DNA from: CAZBQG01 sp964493945
GTDB lineage: Bacteria; Pseudomonadota; Alphaproteobacteria; Rhodospirillales; UBA2165
Assembly: GCA_964493945.1 (NCBI GenBank)
Contig: CAZBQG010000250.1
Span: 1 to 6,238 of the forward strand
Direction of reading: 5' to 3'
Length of the DNA: 6,238 nucleotides
Positions 1 through 6,238 of this stretch are shown piece after piece. The position numbers and the translations under genes are program-made. Within the stretch, counting starts at the first letter, position 1. Every line of letters begins with the position of its first letter. The notes below the pieces were generated by a model. It was not told the DNA's origin, did not search any database, and was given only the letters and a program-made list of their open reading frames with translations.

Positions 1-660
1 CTGGAAAGCCCGGTGGCCAATCCGGGCAAGATCATCGGCACGCCGACCAATTACGCGGCCCATGCCCAGGAAGCCAAGGAAGATGCGGAGATTGCCGTTT
101 ATATGGGCTCCAAACGCAAAACCCTGGATGAACAGGGGCTGTTCCTCAAGGCCAACAGCGCCTTGACAGGAGCCGGGGCGGGGGTCGCCTTGCGCTTCCA
201 GGAGCGGCGCACGGACCACGAAGCGGAATTGGGCGTGGTCATCGGCCAGGAGGCCAATAATGTTTCTTATGAAGATGCGTTGAATTACGCCGCCGGTTAC
301 GCCATCGCTTTGGATATGGTGATCCGCGGATCGGAAGACCGCAGCTTTCGTAAATCGGTCGACACCTATGCGGTCCTGGGTCCCTGGCTGGTCACCGCCG
401 AGGAGATCGAGAATCCGGATAATCTGGATTTCTCCCTGACCATCGGCGGCGAGGTCCGGCAGAAATCCAACACGTCGAAGATGATTTTCGATGTGGCCAA
501 GCAGATAAGCTGGGCGTCCAGCTTTTATACCCTCCATCCCGGCGACATCATCATGACCGGCACCTGCGAGGGCGTGGGACCGGTTCAGCCGGGCGATGTT
601 ATGGAGCTGGACTTCGAGGGCATCGGCCACATGGATGTGCCGGTCCGCACCGCGGATTAG
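1..660 (+). CDS. Fumarylacetoacetate hydrolase (FAH) family protein, 5'-truncated by the window edge
   Basis: This is the C-terminal catalytic part of an FAH-fold enzyme. Members cleave C-C bonds in beta-diketo acids, or act as isomerases or decarboxylases in aromatic catabolism, using a divalent metal. The frame is open from base 1 and the family's substrate-loop lead-in (PGKIIG, then NYAAHAQEA) starts within a few codons, so the real start lies upstream; the GTG at 13 is probably internal. The metal-binding signature is visible as DHEAELGVVIG (Glu codons at 220 and 226) followed by an Asp in AGYAIALDMV (codon at 313). The conserved VLGPWLVT and PGDIIMTGT blocks follow, and the C-terminus looks complete. 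It converges on the transporter gene, 58 bases away. The family is clear, but the substrate is not: this fold covers fumarylpyruvate, acylpyruvate and hydroxyhepta-dienedioate enzymes, which cannot be separated here. Confidence 0.9.
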   Translation: MESPVANPGKIIGTPTNYAAHAQEAKEDAEIAVYMGSKRKTLDEQGLFLKANSALTGAGAGVALRFQERRTDHEAELGVVIGQEANNVSYEDALNYAAGYAIALDMVIRGSEDRSFRKSVDTYAVLGPWLVTAEEIENPDNLDFSLTIGGEVRQKSNTSKMIFDVAKQISWASSFYTLHPGDIIMTGTCEGVGPVQPGDVMELDFEGIGHMDVPVRTAD

Positions 661-670
661 GAAAATTAAC

Positions 671-708
671 GGCTTTCAAGAGCCCACATCGACGCCCAGA
701 TATTGGGC
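671..708. terminator. Paired small hairpins between convergent genes, possible terminator without a U tract
   Basis: Two short inverted repeats sit just after the FAH stop codon, in the convergent gap. GGCTT/GAGCC (671-675 with 680-684) has a 4-base loop and includes one G-T pair. GCCCA/TGGGC (694-698 with 704-708) has a 5-base loop. Neither is followed by a T run on either strand, so a classical intrinsic terminator is not shown. The position between two converging genes is the main reason to list them. Confidence 0.25.
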
Positions 709-718
709 CTGAGCCCCG

Positions 719-1987
719 TCACCCAGCCCCGCCCGGCGGAGTTTCCAGATGGCGGGCCAGGTGGTGGCGGTATTGGTAAATGAAAAGCACCGCGCACAGA
801 AATAGGAGCGCCGAAACGAAAAAGGGCCTCTGGAAGCCCCAAATATCCGACAGCCCGCCAATAATTTGAGCGCCCAGAGCCGGCACCGCGCGGGTGAGGA
901 CCATCCATAAGCTCATCACCCGGCCCCGCACCCGCTCGTCCAATGCCGTCTGAATGAGAATCTGCGAAGATATGGAAGAAGCCGAAATGGTGAAGGCGAT
1001 GGCCGCCGAGCAAATCGCCACCACCCAGAACTCGCCAACCGTGGCGAAGAGCAAGGTCAGGGCGCCGACGGCAAACATGATGCGCAGAACCCTCAGGGTC
1101 AGCCCCTGGATTCGGACGAAATTGGCGATCCACAAGGCGGCCAGAAAACCGCCCAGACCCACCGCCGAAGCCAGCGTGGCATAACCGTCGGAGCCTCGCC
1201 CGAAAGTCTGATCGGCGAGCCCGGCCAGCAAATCCACATAGGGCCGGATGAAAATGGCCATGGCCAGCAAAATAAGGAACAAAGGCCCGATGGCCCGATG
1301 GCGGGTGAGGTAGCGGGCCCCTTCCCCAATATCATCCAAAAAGCCCGCCCGGTGCCCGGGCTTCTGTTCCCGGGGCCTGAGCCGGATATATCCGAGGGCC
1401 ACCAGATAGGCCAGGAAGCTCACCGTATTGAAGGCGAAGGTCCAGCCGATGCCCAGGAAGGCGATGATCAGCCCGGCGATGGCCGGCCCGACGAACTGGG
1501 CCACATTGAACAAGGTGGCATCCACCCCGACGGAGACGGAAAAATCCTCGGGCGGCACCAGGGATGGCGTGATGGACAGACGCACGGGCGCCCAGAAGGC
1601 ATGCACCACGCCGCTCAGCATGACCAGGATGAAGAGCACCGGGATATTGATCAGGTCCAGAAAAAAAAGGGCAGCCATGACGCCCGCCACGGCCATGGCG
1701 CAAAGCTGGGTGGTGCGTGCAACGCGCAACCGGTCGAAGCGGTCGGCGATGGTCCCGGTGATGGGCACCAGGAGAAAAATGGGGGTGGATTCGGCCAGCG
1801 CCAAAGCGCCCAGCATGGCGCCCGATCCGGTCAGCTCCCAGGTCAGCCAAAAGATGCCCACCCGCTGCACCCAAAGCCCCAGATTGGAAAACCAGCCAAA
1901 GAATTCGTAGAGCGCGTAATCCCGGTGGCGCAAGGCCCGGCCCATACCGTGGGACCCAAGATAGGCAAGCAGCTTTGAGATCGACAT
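719..1987 (-). CDS. MFS transporter, MFS_3/EntS-like efflux type
   Basis: A 422-residue inner-membrane transporter of the major facilitator superfamily, a normal length for the group. The protein is hydrophobic throughout, with about a dozen likely membrane segments. It carries the loop 2-3 signature GTIADRFDRLRV (residues 78-89), the NVAQFVGPAIAGLI block (161-174) typical of the MFS_3 group, and the second-half DERVRGRVMSL loop (350-360), which is also characteristic. Such proteins use the proton gradient to export small molecules, such as siderophores or drugs. The start ATG at 1987 has no clear Shine-Dalgarno, and Met15 is an alternative; both keep the conserved LRHRDY entry to the first helix. 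The gene is divergent from the hydrolase operon, which suggests shared control and perhaps transport of a substrate or product, but this is inferred from position. An 8-base A run at 1661-1668 is read in frame. Confidence 0.9.
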   Translation of the reverse strand: MSISKLLAYLGSHGMGRALRHRDYALYEFFGWFSNLGLWVQRVGIFWLTWELTGSGAMLGALALAESTPIFLLVPITGTIADRFDRLRVARTTQLCAMAVAGVMAALFFLDLINIPVLFILVMLSGVVHAFWAPVRLSITPSLVPPEDFSVSVGVDATLFNVAQFVGPAIAGLIIAFLGIGWTFAFNTVSFLAYLVALGYIRLRPREQKPGHRAGFLDDIGEGARYLTRHRAIGPLFLILLAMAIFIRPYVDLLAGLADQTFGRGSDGYATLASAVGLGGFLAALWIANFVRIQGLTLRVLRIMFAVGALTLLFATVGEFWVVAICSAAIAFTISASSISSQILIQTALDERVRGRVMSLWMVLTRAVPALGAQIIGGLSDIWGFQRPFFVSALLFLCAVLFIYQYRHHLARHLETPPGGAG

Positions 1988-1998
1988 GAACGGAAATT

Positions 1999-2016
1999 GT
2001 CCGAAGGTGGCCGGAC
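1999..2016. promoter_or_regulatory. Inverted repeat GTCCG-N8-CGGAC upstream of the MFS gene, possible operator
   Basis: GTCCG (1999-2003) and CGGAC (2012-2016) form a dyad with an 8-base spacer. It starts 12 bases upstream of the transporter start codon, inside the 152-base divergent region. The centre-to-centre distance would suit a dimeric regulator of TetR or MarR style, but no regulator gene is present in the window. Five-base arms are easily found by chance in GC-rich DNA. Confidence 0.2.
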
Positions 2017-2074
2017 CAGGATTATGACCCCCCCGGCTAGTTTAGCCAAGGGTGAGCAGATGGGGATTTCCGGT

Positions 2075-2101
2075 TTGAATGTTTCCGCCCCCTCCTGTAA
2101 T
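2075..2101 (+). promoter_or_regulatory. Weak sigma70-like promoter candidate for the hydrolase operon
   Basis: TTGAAT (2075-2080) matches the -35 consensus at four of six bases. TGTAAT (2096-2101) matches the -10 consensus at five of six. The 15-base spacer is shorter than the preferred 17. It lies 38 bases upstream of the hydrolase start codon, leaving a plausible short leader. The call rests only on consensus matching. Confidence 0.3.
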
Positions 2102-2126
2102 CCATTCCTTGCCCACAAAATACACC

Positions 2127-2131
2127 GGGAG
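2127..2131 (+). promoter_or_regulatory. Ribosome binding site of the alpha/beta hydrolase
   Basis: GGGAG lies 8 bases before the ATG at 2140 and supports that codon as the start. Confidence 0.6.
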
Positions 2132-2139
2132 CAGAAGAC

Positions 2140-3000
2140 ATGAGCGTTTACCGCGAGTTCGATCTGGAGGAGTTGGAGGTCCAATATGATATTGAGGCCT
2201 CGGTGGACAGTCTTGAAACCTACCAGCTCCGTTACCAGGGCATGTCGGAAAAGGTGGTGCAGGAGATCGGCGGCCAATTGGACGTGTCTTATGGGCCAGA
2301 CCCACTGCAATGCATGGATATCTTTCCAGCTTCCGAGGCGGGCTCGCCCATATGCGTCTTTATCCATGGCGGATATTGGATCCGGGGTGACAAGGGGGGC
2401 ACGCGGTTCCCGGCTGCCACTTTTAATGAGGCTGGCGCCACTTGGATCACCATCAATTACCGGTTGGCCCGGGATATGAATTTGGACGAGATCATTTCCG
2501 ATGTGCGCCAGGCCATCTCATATATCTATATGAACGCGGCGGAGATGAATGGGGGTGGGGAGCGTATCTTTATTGCCGGCAGCTCGGCCGGCGGCCATTT
2601 GACGGGTATGCTGGCCGCACCCGGCTGGCAGGCGGATCATGATCTGCCCGACGACGTGATCAAAGGCGCAACCGCTATCAGCGGGCTGCATGATCTGGAG
2701 CCGTTTTTATATGCCTCCCAGAAATCCTACCTGAAGCTGGACGCGGATGCCGTCAGGCGCAATAGCCCTATCCATAACCTGCCCCGGGAAGGCATCCCCT
2801 TGGGCGTCGTCTGGGGCGGCAAGGAGACCGATGAGTTTCAGCGCCAATCCAAGGCATATGCAGAAGCCTGCGCCGATGCGGGGATCCGGCTGAAGACATT
2901 GTTCATGGCTGAACAGGACCATTTTTCCATGAATGGCGAGCTGGCCAATCCCCAAAGCCCCCTGACCCGCGCCATCCTGGGCGTGATGGATCTGGGGTGA
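2140..3000 (+). CDS. Alpha/beta hydrolase, kynurenine formamidase/esterase-like
   Basis: A 286-residue soluble serine hydrolase, with no signal peptide seen. The oxyanion-hole motif is HGGYW (residues 76-80), the form seen in kynurenine formamidases and hormone-sensitive-lipase-like esterases. The nucleophile elbow is GSSAGGH (147-153), giving Ser149. The acidic residue is probably in GGKETDEF (226-233, Glu229 or Asp231), and the catalytic His is His261 in QDHFS. The triad is therefore complete. The start is supported by GGGAG 8 bases upstream. The stop overlaps the start of the monooxygenase by 4 bases (GTGA), indicating translational coupling. Established pairs of Baeyer-Villiger monooxygenase and esterase suggest it hydrolyses the ester or lactone that its neighbour would make. 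A true kynurenine formamidase is possible by sequence, but no kynurenine-pathway genes are nearby. Confidence 0.9.
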   Translation: MSVYREFDLEELEVQYDIEASVDSLETYQLRYQGMSEKVVQEIGGQLDVSYGPDPLQCMDIFPASEAGSPICVFIHGGYWIRGDKGGTRFPAATFNEAGATWITINYRLARDMNLDEIISDVRQAISYIYMNAAEMNGGGERIFIAGSSAGGHLTGMLAAPGWQADHDLPDDVIKGATAISGLHDLEPFLYASQKSYLKLDADAVRRNSPIHNLPREGIPLGVVWGGKETDEFQRQSKAYAEACADAGIRLKTLFMAEQDHFSMNGELANPQSPLTRAILGVMDLG

Positions 3001-4366
3001 GCAATCATCCGGAAATCCTCATCGCCGGCGCCGGGTTCGGCGGCATCGCCATGGGTGTGGCGCTGAAAAAGGCGGGGATCGAGAATTTCACCATCCACGA
3101 AAAAAGTTCCGAAGTGGGCGGTGTGTGGCGTGACAACATCTATCCCGGTTCGGCCTGCGACGTGCCTTCCTTGCTCTATGCTTATTCCTTCGAGCCCGAT
3201 TTCGGCTGGAGCACACATTATGCCCTCCACGATGAAATCCTGGCCTATATGAAACATTGCGCCGAAAAATACGGGCTGATGTCCCATATCCGCCTGAGCA
3301 GCGAAATTACCGCCGCCCGCTTTGATCCCGATGAGGCTTGGCGCATTGAAACCGCTGCCGGCGAGGAAATCCGGGCCGATATCTTCATCTCCGCCGTCGG
3401 CATTTTCGACCGCCCGGCCCTGCCCCAAATTCCGGGGCTGAAAGATTTCGCCGGACCCCAGTTCCATTCGGCCCGCTGGGATTATTCCCAGCCCCTGGAG
3501 GGCAAGCGGGTGGGCGTGATCGGCACCGGGGCCAGCACCATACAATTCGTGCCGGCCATCGCACCCCGGGTGAAGCAGCTTCTGGTTTTCCAGCGCTCAC
3601 CCCAATATGTGCTTTCAAAACATGATCCGGGACGGGCACCCCGGGGCTCATTGGCTTGGCGGCGCTGGCAGCGACTGGCGATTTTTTGGAAGTTCGGGCG
3701 GGGCACGCGGCGGGGAAAGCCAGTTCAAGGCTTTTCTGGGAAGCAAAATCACAAATCCGGATTTGCTCGCCAAACTGACGCCAGACTATCCCCTGGGCGT
3801 CAAGCGGGTCTTGCAATCCAATGACTGGTACGACGCCTTCAACCGGGAGAATGTGGACCTCATCGATACACCGGTCACCGCCGTCGGGCCAGATAATGTG
3901 CAGACCGAGGACGGCGAAAGCCGCGAGGAGGATATTCTGGTCCATGGGACCGGCTTCACGCCCACCGATTTTCTGGTCCCCATGCGCATCACCGGGCCGG
4001 GCCGATGTGGAGCTCCGCCAGGTCTGGCAGGGCGGTGCCGAGGCCTATCTGGGCATCACCTAGACAGGATTTCCAAATTTTTTCATGCTCTACGGCCCCA
4101 ACACCAATACGGCGGCCAGCATTGTATTCATGCTGGAAAGCCAAGTGCGCTATATCATGAGCTGCCTGGCGGGCCTGGCCAAAAAAAATGCCCGCTTCAT
4201 GCAGCCCCTGCCCCAGGTGCAAAAAGAATATAATGAGGAAATTCAGCGGCGTCTGGCTCGGACCGTACTTGTCGATCCCACCGCCCGTAGCTATTTCAAG
4301 ACCGCACCGGGTAAAGTGACTACCCAATGGCCGGGTTTCCTGATGGAATACCGTCTGCGCACCTGA
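2997..4366 (+). pseudogene. Baeyer-Villiger-type flavin monooxygenase, broken by two frameshifts and an in-frame stop
   Basis: Flavin-dependent NAD(P)H monooxygenase of the BVMO/FMO family, which inserts oxygen beside a ketone carbonyl. It starts at GTG 2997, inside the hydrolase stop. The first frame shows the FAD Rossmann motif GAGFGG (residues 11-16), RDNIYPGSACDVPS (45-58), the BVMO fingerprint FxGxxxHxxxWD (151-162) and the NADPH motif GTGAST (176-181). Homology then moves to the +1 frame near 3712, carrying AKLTPDYPLG and VHGTGFTPTDF. It moves again near 3994, carrying RQVWQGGAEAYLGIT. TAG at 4061-4063 follows in frame, then TGFPNFFMLYGPNTN and a family-like C-terminus to TGA 4364-4366. 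Removing one G from each of 3712-3715 and 3994-3996 restores one frame of about 455 codons containing only that TAG. As written, translation ends at 3824 after 275 residues, a product that lacks the C-terminal half. Either a real pseudogene or a mis-sequenced gene. Confidence 0.88.
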
Positions 4367-4408
4367 CGTGCCAAATTGTCCCACTTCAAATTTTCCTGAA
4401 TTCCCGCG

Positions 4409-4414
4409 AAAAGG
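4409..4414 (+). promoter_or_regulatory. Ribosome binding site that fixes the MaoC start
   Basis: AAAAGG lies 8 bases before the ATG at 4423. It favours this start over the in-frame ATG at 4327, which would overlap the monooxygenase end and add about 32 residues unlike any MaoC N-terminus. Confidence 0.5.
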
Positions 4415-4422
4415 CTCTATTG

Positions 4423-4881
4423 ATGAACAAAGACGAACGCTATTTCGAAGATTACGTGACCGGTGAGACCCATGTTCTTGGTGATGTACTAGTCGATGAA
4501 AAAGAAATGATGGATTACGCCCGTTCTTATGATCCCCAGGATATCCATACCGACCCGGAAAAGGCCGCGGCCGGGCCCTTCGGCGGGATCATCGCCAGCG
4601 GCTGGTATACGGGCGGGTTGATGATGCGCGTCTACGCCAAGAATTATTTGTCCGACGTCTCCTCCATGGCATCGCCGGGGATCGACGCGCTGGCCTGGCT
4701 CGCACCGGTGCGGGCCGGCGATGTGCTCACCGTGCAGGTGACCGTTACGGATACAAGACGCTCCAAATCCAAACCCGACCGGGGCATCGTCAAAAGCTTC
4801 ATCGATATCATCAATCAGGACGGAACGTCGGTAATGACCGTGAGCGGCGTCAATCTGATCTCCTTGCGCAATCCCGGCTGA
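4423..4881 (+). CDS. MaoC-like hotdog-fold (R)-enoyl-CoA hydratase/dehydratase
   Basis: A 152-residue single-hotdog protein, the usual size for stand-alone MaoC-domain hydratases. The N-terminal RYFEDYVTGE (residues 6-15) is typical of the family. The hydratase-2 type active-site segment is YDPQDIHTDPEKA (36-48), with Asp37 or Asp40 and His42 as the catalytic candidates. It is followed by GPFGGIIASGW (51-61). The family hydrates trans-2-enoyl-CoA to (R)-3-hydroxyacyl-CoA or runs the reverse reaction, generally as a dimer. The start ATG 4423 is chosen for its Shine-Dalgarno and for the fit to the family N-terminus. It lies 56 bases after the monooxygenase stop with no obvious terminator between them, so cotranscription with the hydrolase and monooxygenase is likely. 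A role on a CoA-bound intermediate of the same pathway is inferred from context only. Confidence 0.9.
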   Translation: MNKDERYFEDYVTGETHVLGDVLVDEKEMMDYARSYDPQDIHTDPEKAAAGPFGGIIASGWYTGGLMMRVYAKNYLSDVSSMASPGIDALAWLAPVRAGDVLTVQVTVTDTRRSKSKPDRGIVKSFIDIINQDGTSVMTVSGVNLISLRNPG

Positions 4882-4918
4882 CCCCCATCTCCCGGTGACG
4901 GCCGAAGCTGAAGGTATA

Positions 4919-4946
4919 CCGGACTTTTCTAATTCTGGTCCGGACC
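4919..4946. repeat. Overlapping inverted repeats after the MaoC gene
   Basis: GGTCCGGACC (4937-4946) is a perfect 10-base palindrome. Its GTCCGG part (4938-4943) also pairs with CCGGAC at 4919-4924 across a 13-base loop. No T run follows, so it is not a standard intrinsic terminator. It could be a weak RNA hairpin or a protein site between MaoC and the downstream unit. TCTAAT at 4928-4933 resembles a -10 box but has no matching -35. Confidence 0.3.
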
Positions 4947-4962
4947 GACGCGAATAGCCATT

Positions 4963-4967
4963 AGGAG
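4963..4967 (+). promoter_or_regulatory. Shine-Dalgarno before the small ORF
   Basis: AGGAG is followed by a 7-base spacer and an ATG at 4975. This is the best-formed ribosome binding site in the window, and it is the main reason to treat the small ORF as possibly real. Confidence 0.45.
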
Positions 4968-4974
4968 AAGTTCG

Positions 4975-5133
4975 ATGGCACGGCATTGGAGGGAATTTTG
5001 TCCAATTAATGCATTGGTAATATCACCACCTTTGGACGGCGGTATTAAATCCGTCGATGAAACGGCCACCGATTGGAGCGACGCGGTTGCGTGCCGCTTC
5101 CATATTGCCCAAACAAATGATTTGTGTCATTAG
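4975..5133 (+). CDS. Possible small ORF of 52 residues, unknown function
   Basis: The reading frame runs from ATG 4975 to TAG 5131-5133 and begins MARHWREFCPINALVISPP. It has a strong Shine-Dalgarno (AGGAG, 7-base spacing) and ends 33 bases before the SGNH gene, so it could be a leader peptide or a small cotranscribed gene. The peptide shows no signal sequence, no membrane segment and no motif I recognise. It holds three Cys and two His, but not in a metal-binding pattern. It is also possible that this stretch is remnant or intergenic DNA, because the opposite strand is open over 5023-5130 as well. The function is unknown. Confidence 0.35.
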   Translation: MARHWREFCPINALVISPPLDGGIKSVDETATDWSDAVACRFHIAQTNDLCH

Positions 5134-5166
5134 AGGCCAGTCGTAGAGCAGCGAATCAGGCAGCCC

Positions 5167-6209
5167 ATGATGCGAACGCGTTTGAAATGGTTGGTCAGGA
5201 CTGTGGGGCAGTCCTCGGTCGTCATATTCGTAACATTGGCTCTCATTGAGGGCGGACTGCGTCTGTTTCCGGGCCTCATCCCACTTGATCTGCTTATCGC
5301 CTTCTTCCCGGTGGTAAGGAGTGAGATCGCGGCGAGTCGCAACTTGCCGAGCCAGCAATCGGTCCGCTGGTTGCCGCGCGACGATTCGGGGCCACCGCTA
5401 CGACTGTTCATGCCCAATGCCACGATCAATCAAGGTTTTAAGGATACCGCGGCGATCAATCCGCAACACACTGACGCACTGGGATTCTGCAACGACACCC
5501 GCGCCGCCGGGTTGCCGGCTGATATTGTGGCGCTAGGTGATTCGTTTACTTGGTGCCTCGCTGTTCGCCCTGACCAGGCGTGGCCGCAGCGGCTCGCCAA
5601 GTTCACTAGAATGACTTCCTACAATATGGGAACGCCCTATATCGGTCTTTACGAATACGTTCAGCTTTTCAAATGGTGTGGGTTGGGTAAACGCCCCAGG
5701 TTCGTCGTTATGAATGTCTATGAGGGGAACGATCTCAGGGATGCGCTCTACTATTGGGCCCATAAGGAACAGTCCGGCGAGGCTATGAAAATAACGTCAA
5801 GAGCCACGTCACAGAAGGATGAGTGGGCGTGTTGCCGCTGGAGCTACGCCTTCAACCTCGCTCGTTCGGCGATGCGCTCGGAAGGCAGCGCGAGCGAGCC
5901 CACCGCGGTGGCGAAGCGCGTGGGCGAAGCGTGCCGATCTCGAAGTTGGTCGGTTATATCCTCCGGAATATGCGACAGCAGGATTTTCGCTACCAGCTGG
6001 TTTTTCCAGACAAAACCATCCCCTTCAATCAAGGCAACGGAGATTTGGACGAGCCCAGTTTCGCCCGCTTTATCGCCGCCGGTTACGGCGACCTTAGGAT
6101 CTTCGACGACGCCCTAAAATCGTTTGTCGATATGGGCCAGCGCCATGGCTTTCGGCCCATCGTCTCCTATGTGCCCTCGACCCATAATACCCATTCCCAG
6201 AAAGTTTGA
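5167..6209 (+). pseudogene. SGNH-hydrolase-like membrane-anchored protein, frameshifted and 3'-truncated
   Basis: The product starts with a short basic stretch and one hydrophobic segment (about residues 15-28, then EGGLRLFPG), so it is probably anchored to the inner membrane facing the periplasm. SGNH block I is GDSFTWC (124-130, Ser126). Block II is YNMGTPYIG (152-160) and block III is YEGNDLRD (185-192, Asn188). Such proteins are esterases or O-acetyl-transfer enzymes, often in polysaccharide gene clusters. After SYAFNLARS (226-234) homology leaves this frame and resumes from about 5931 in the frame one base back, with KLVGYILRN, DFRYQLVFP and PIVSYVPSTH. That frame stops at 6207-6209, before the Asp-x-x-His block V that completes the active site. 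As written, translation in the first frame would run on to 6117 with unrelated sequence. The start is ATG 5167 (or 5170), with a weak AGG upstream. The family call is good, but the substrate is unknown. Confidence 0.8.
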
Positions 6210-6238
6210 CTCGTTAAGGTCCCGTTAGGCTTGATATG

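Noticed and set aside
13..15. GTG at 13 as the true start of the FAH-family gene
   Set aside because: The frame is open upstream to base 1, and family members normally have an N-terminal segment before this point.
1298..1978. Long open frame antisense to the MFS transporter
   Set aside because: Its composition (rich in Gly, Gln, Asp and His) is that of a GC-rich shadow frame, and the opposite strand encodes a clear MFS protein.
2838..3545. Long minus-strand open frame across the hydrolase-monooxygenase junction
   Set aside because: Both plus-strand genes carry clear catalytic motifs here, and the antisense peptide has no recognisable domain.
3607..4233. Open frame overlapping the middle of the monooxygenase, as a separate gene
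   Set aside because: Its family-like part (about 3716-3993) is only the shifted middle of the monooxygenase. The ends on both sides are out-of-frame sequence.
2997..4366. Programmed frameshifting or stop readthrough in the monooxygenase
   Set aside because: Two separate +1 events plus a TAG would be needed, with no slippery heptamer, stimulatory structure or selenocysteine/pyrrolysine element seen. Mutation or sequencing error is simpler.
4327..4422. N-terminal extension of MaoC from ATG 4327
   Set aside because: It overlaps the conserved monooxygenase C-terminus, lacks family similarity, and the ATG at 4423 has its own Shine-Dalgarno.
5023..5130. Minus-strand frame opposite the small ORF (begins MTQIICLGNMEAARN)
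   Set aside because: It has reasonable codons but no ribosome binding site and no family I recognise. A remnant of a transposase or other gene is possible but not supportable.

Overview
The window looks like a GC-rich proteobacterial chromosome. The protein style and catabolic gene mix suggest an alphaproteobacterium, but that is an impression and nothing in the sequence fixes the taxon. No RNA gene, CRISPR array or insertion sequence was recognised.

Layout: (1) 1-660, plus strand, the 3' part of a fumarylacetoacetate hydrolase (FAH) family gene. (2) 661-718, a short convergent gap with small hairpins. (3) 719-1987, minus strand, an intact MFS efflux-type transporter. (4) 1988-2139, a divergent intergenic region with a weak promoter candidate and a small inverted repeat. 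(5) 2140-3000, plus, an alpha/beta hydrolase of the kynurenine-formamidase/esterase type. (6) 2997-4366, plus, a flavin monooxygenase with an intact Baeyer-Villiger fingerprint. It overlaps the hydrolase by 4 bases and is broken by two +1 frameshifts, each repaired by removing one G from a G run, and by an in-frame TAG. (7) 4423-4881, plus, a MaoC-like hydratase. (8) 4882-5166, an intergenic stretch holding a possible 52-residue ORF with a good Shine-Dalgarno. (9) 5167-6209, plus, an N-terminally anchored SGNH-hydrolase-like gene, also frameshifted and ending before the family's last catalytic block.

Genes 5-7 read like a small catabolic operon. A Baeyer-Villiger monooxygenase turns a ketone into an ester or lactone, a partner hydrolase opens it, and a MaoC enzyme acts on an acyl-CoA. 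The transporter and FAH-family enzyme beside it fit the same theme. The substrate cannot be read from the sequence. As given, the monooxygenase would not yield full-length protein, so the module is either decaying or the sequence contains indel errors. I see no convincing novel defence, mobile or RNA system. The points most worth checking are the lesion pattern in the two broken genes and the small ORF at 4975-5133.
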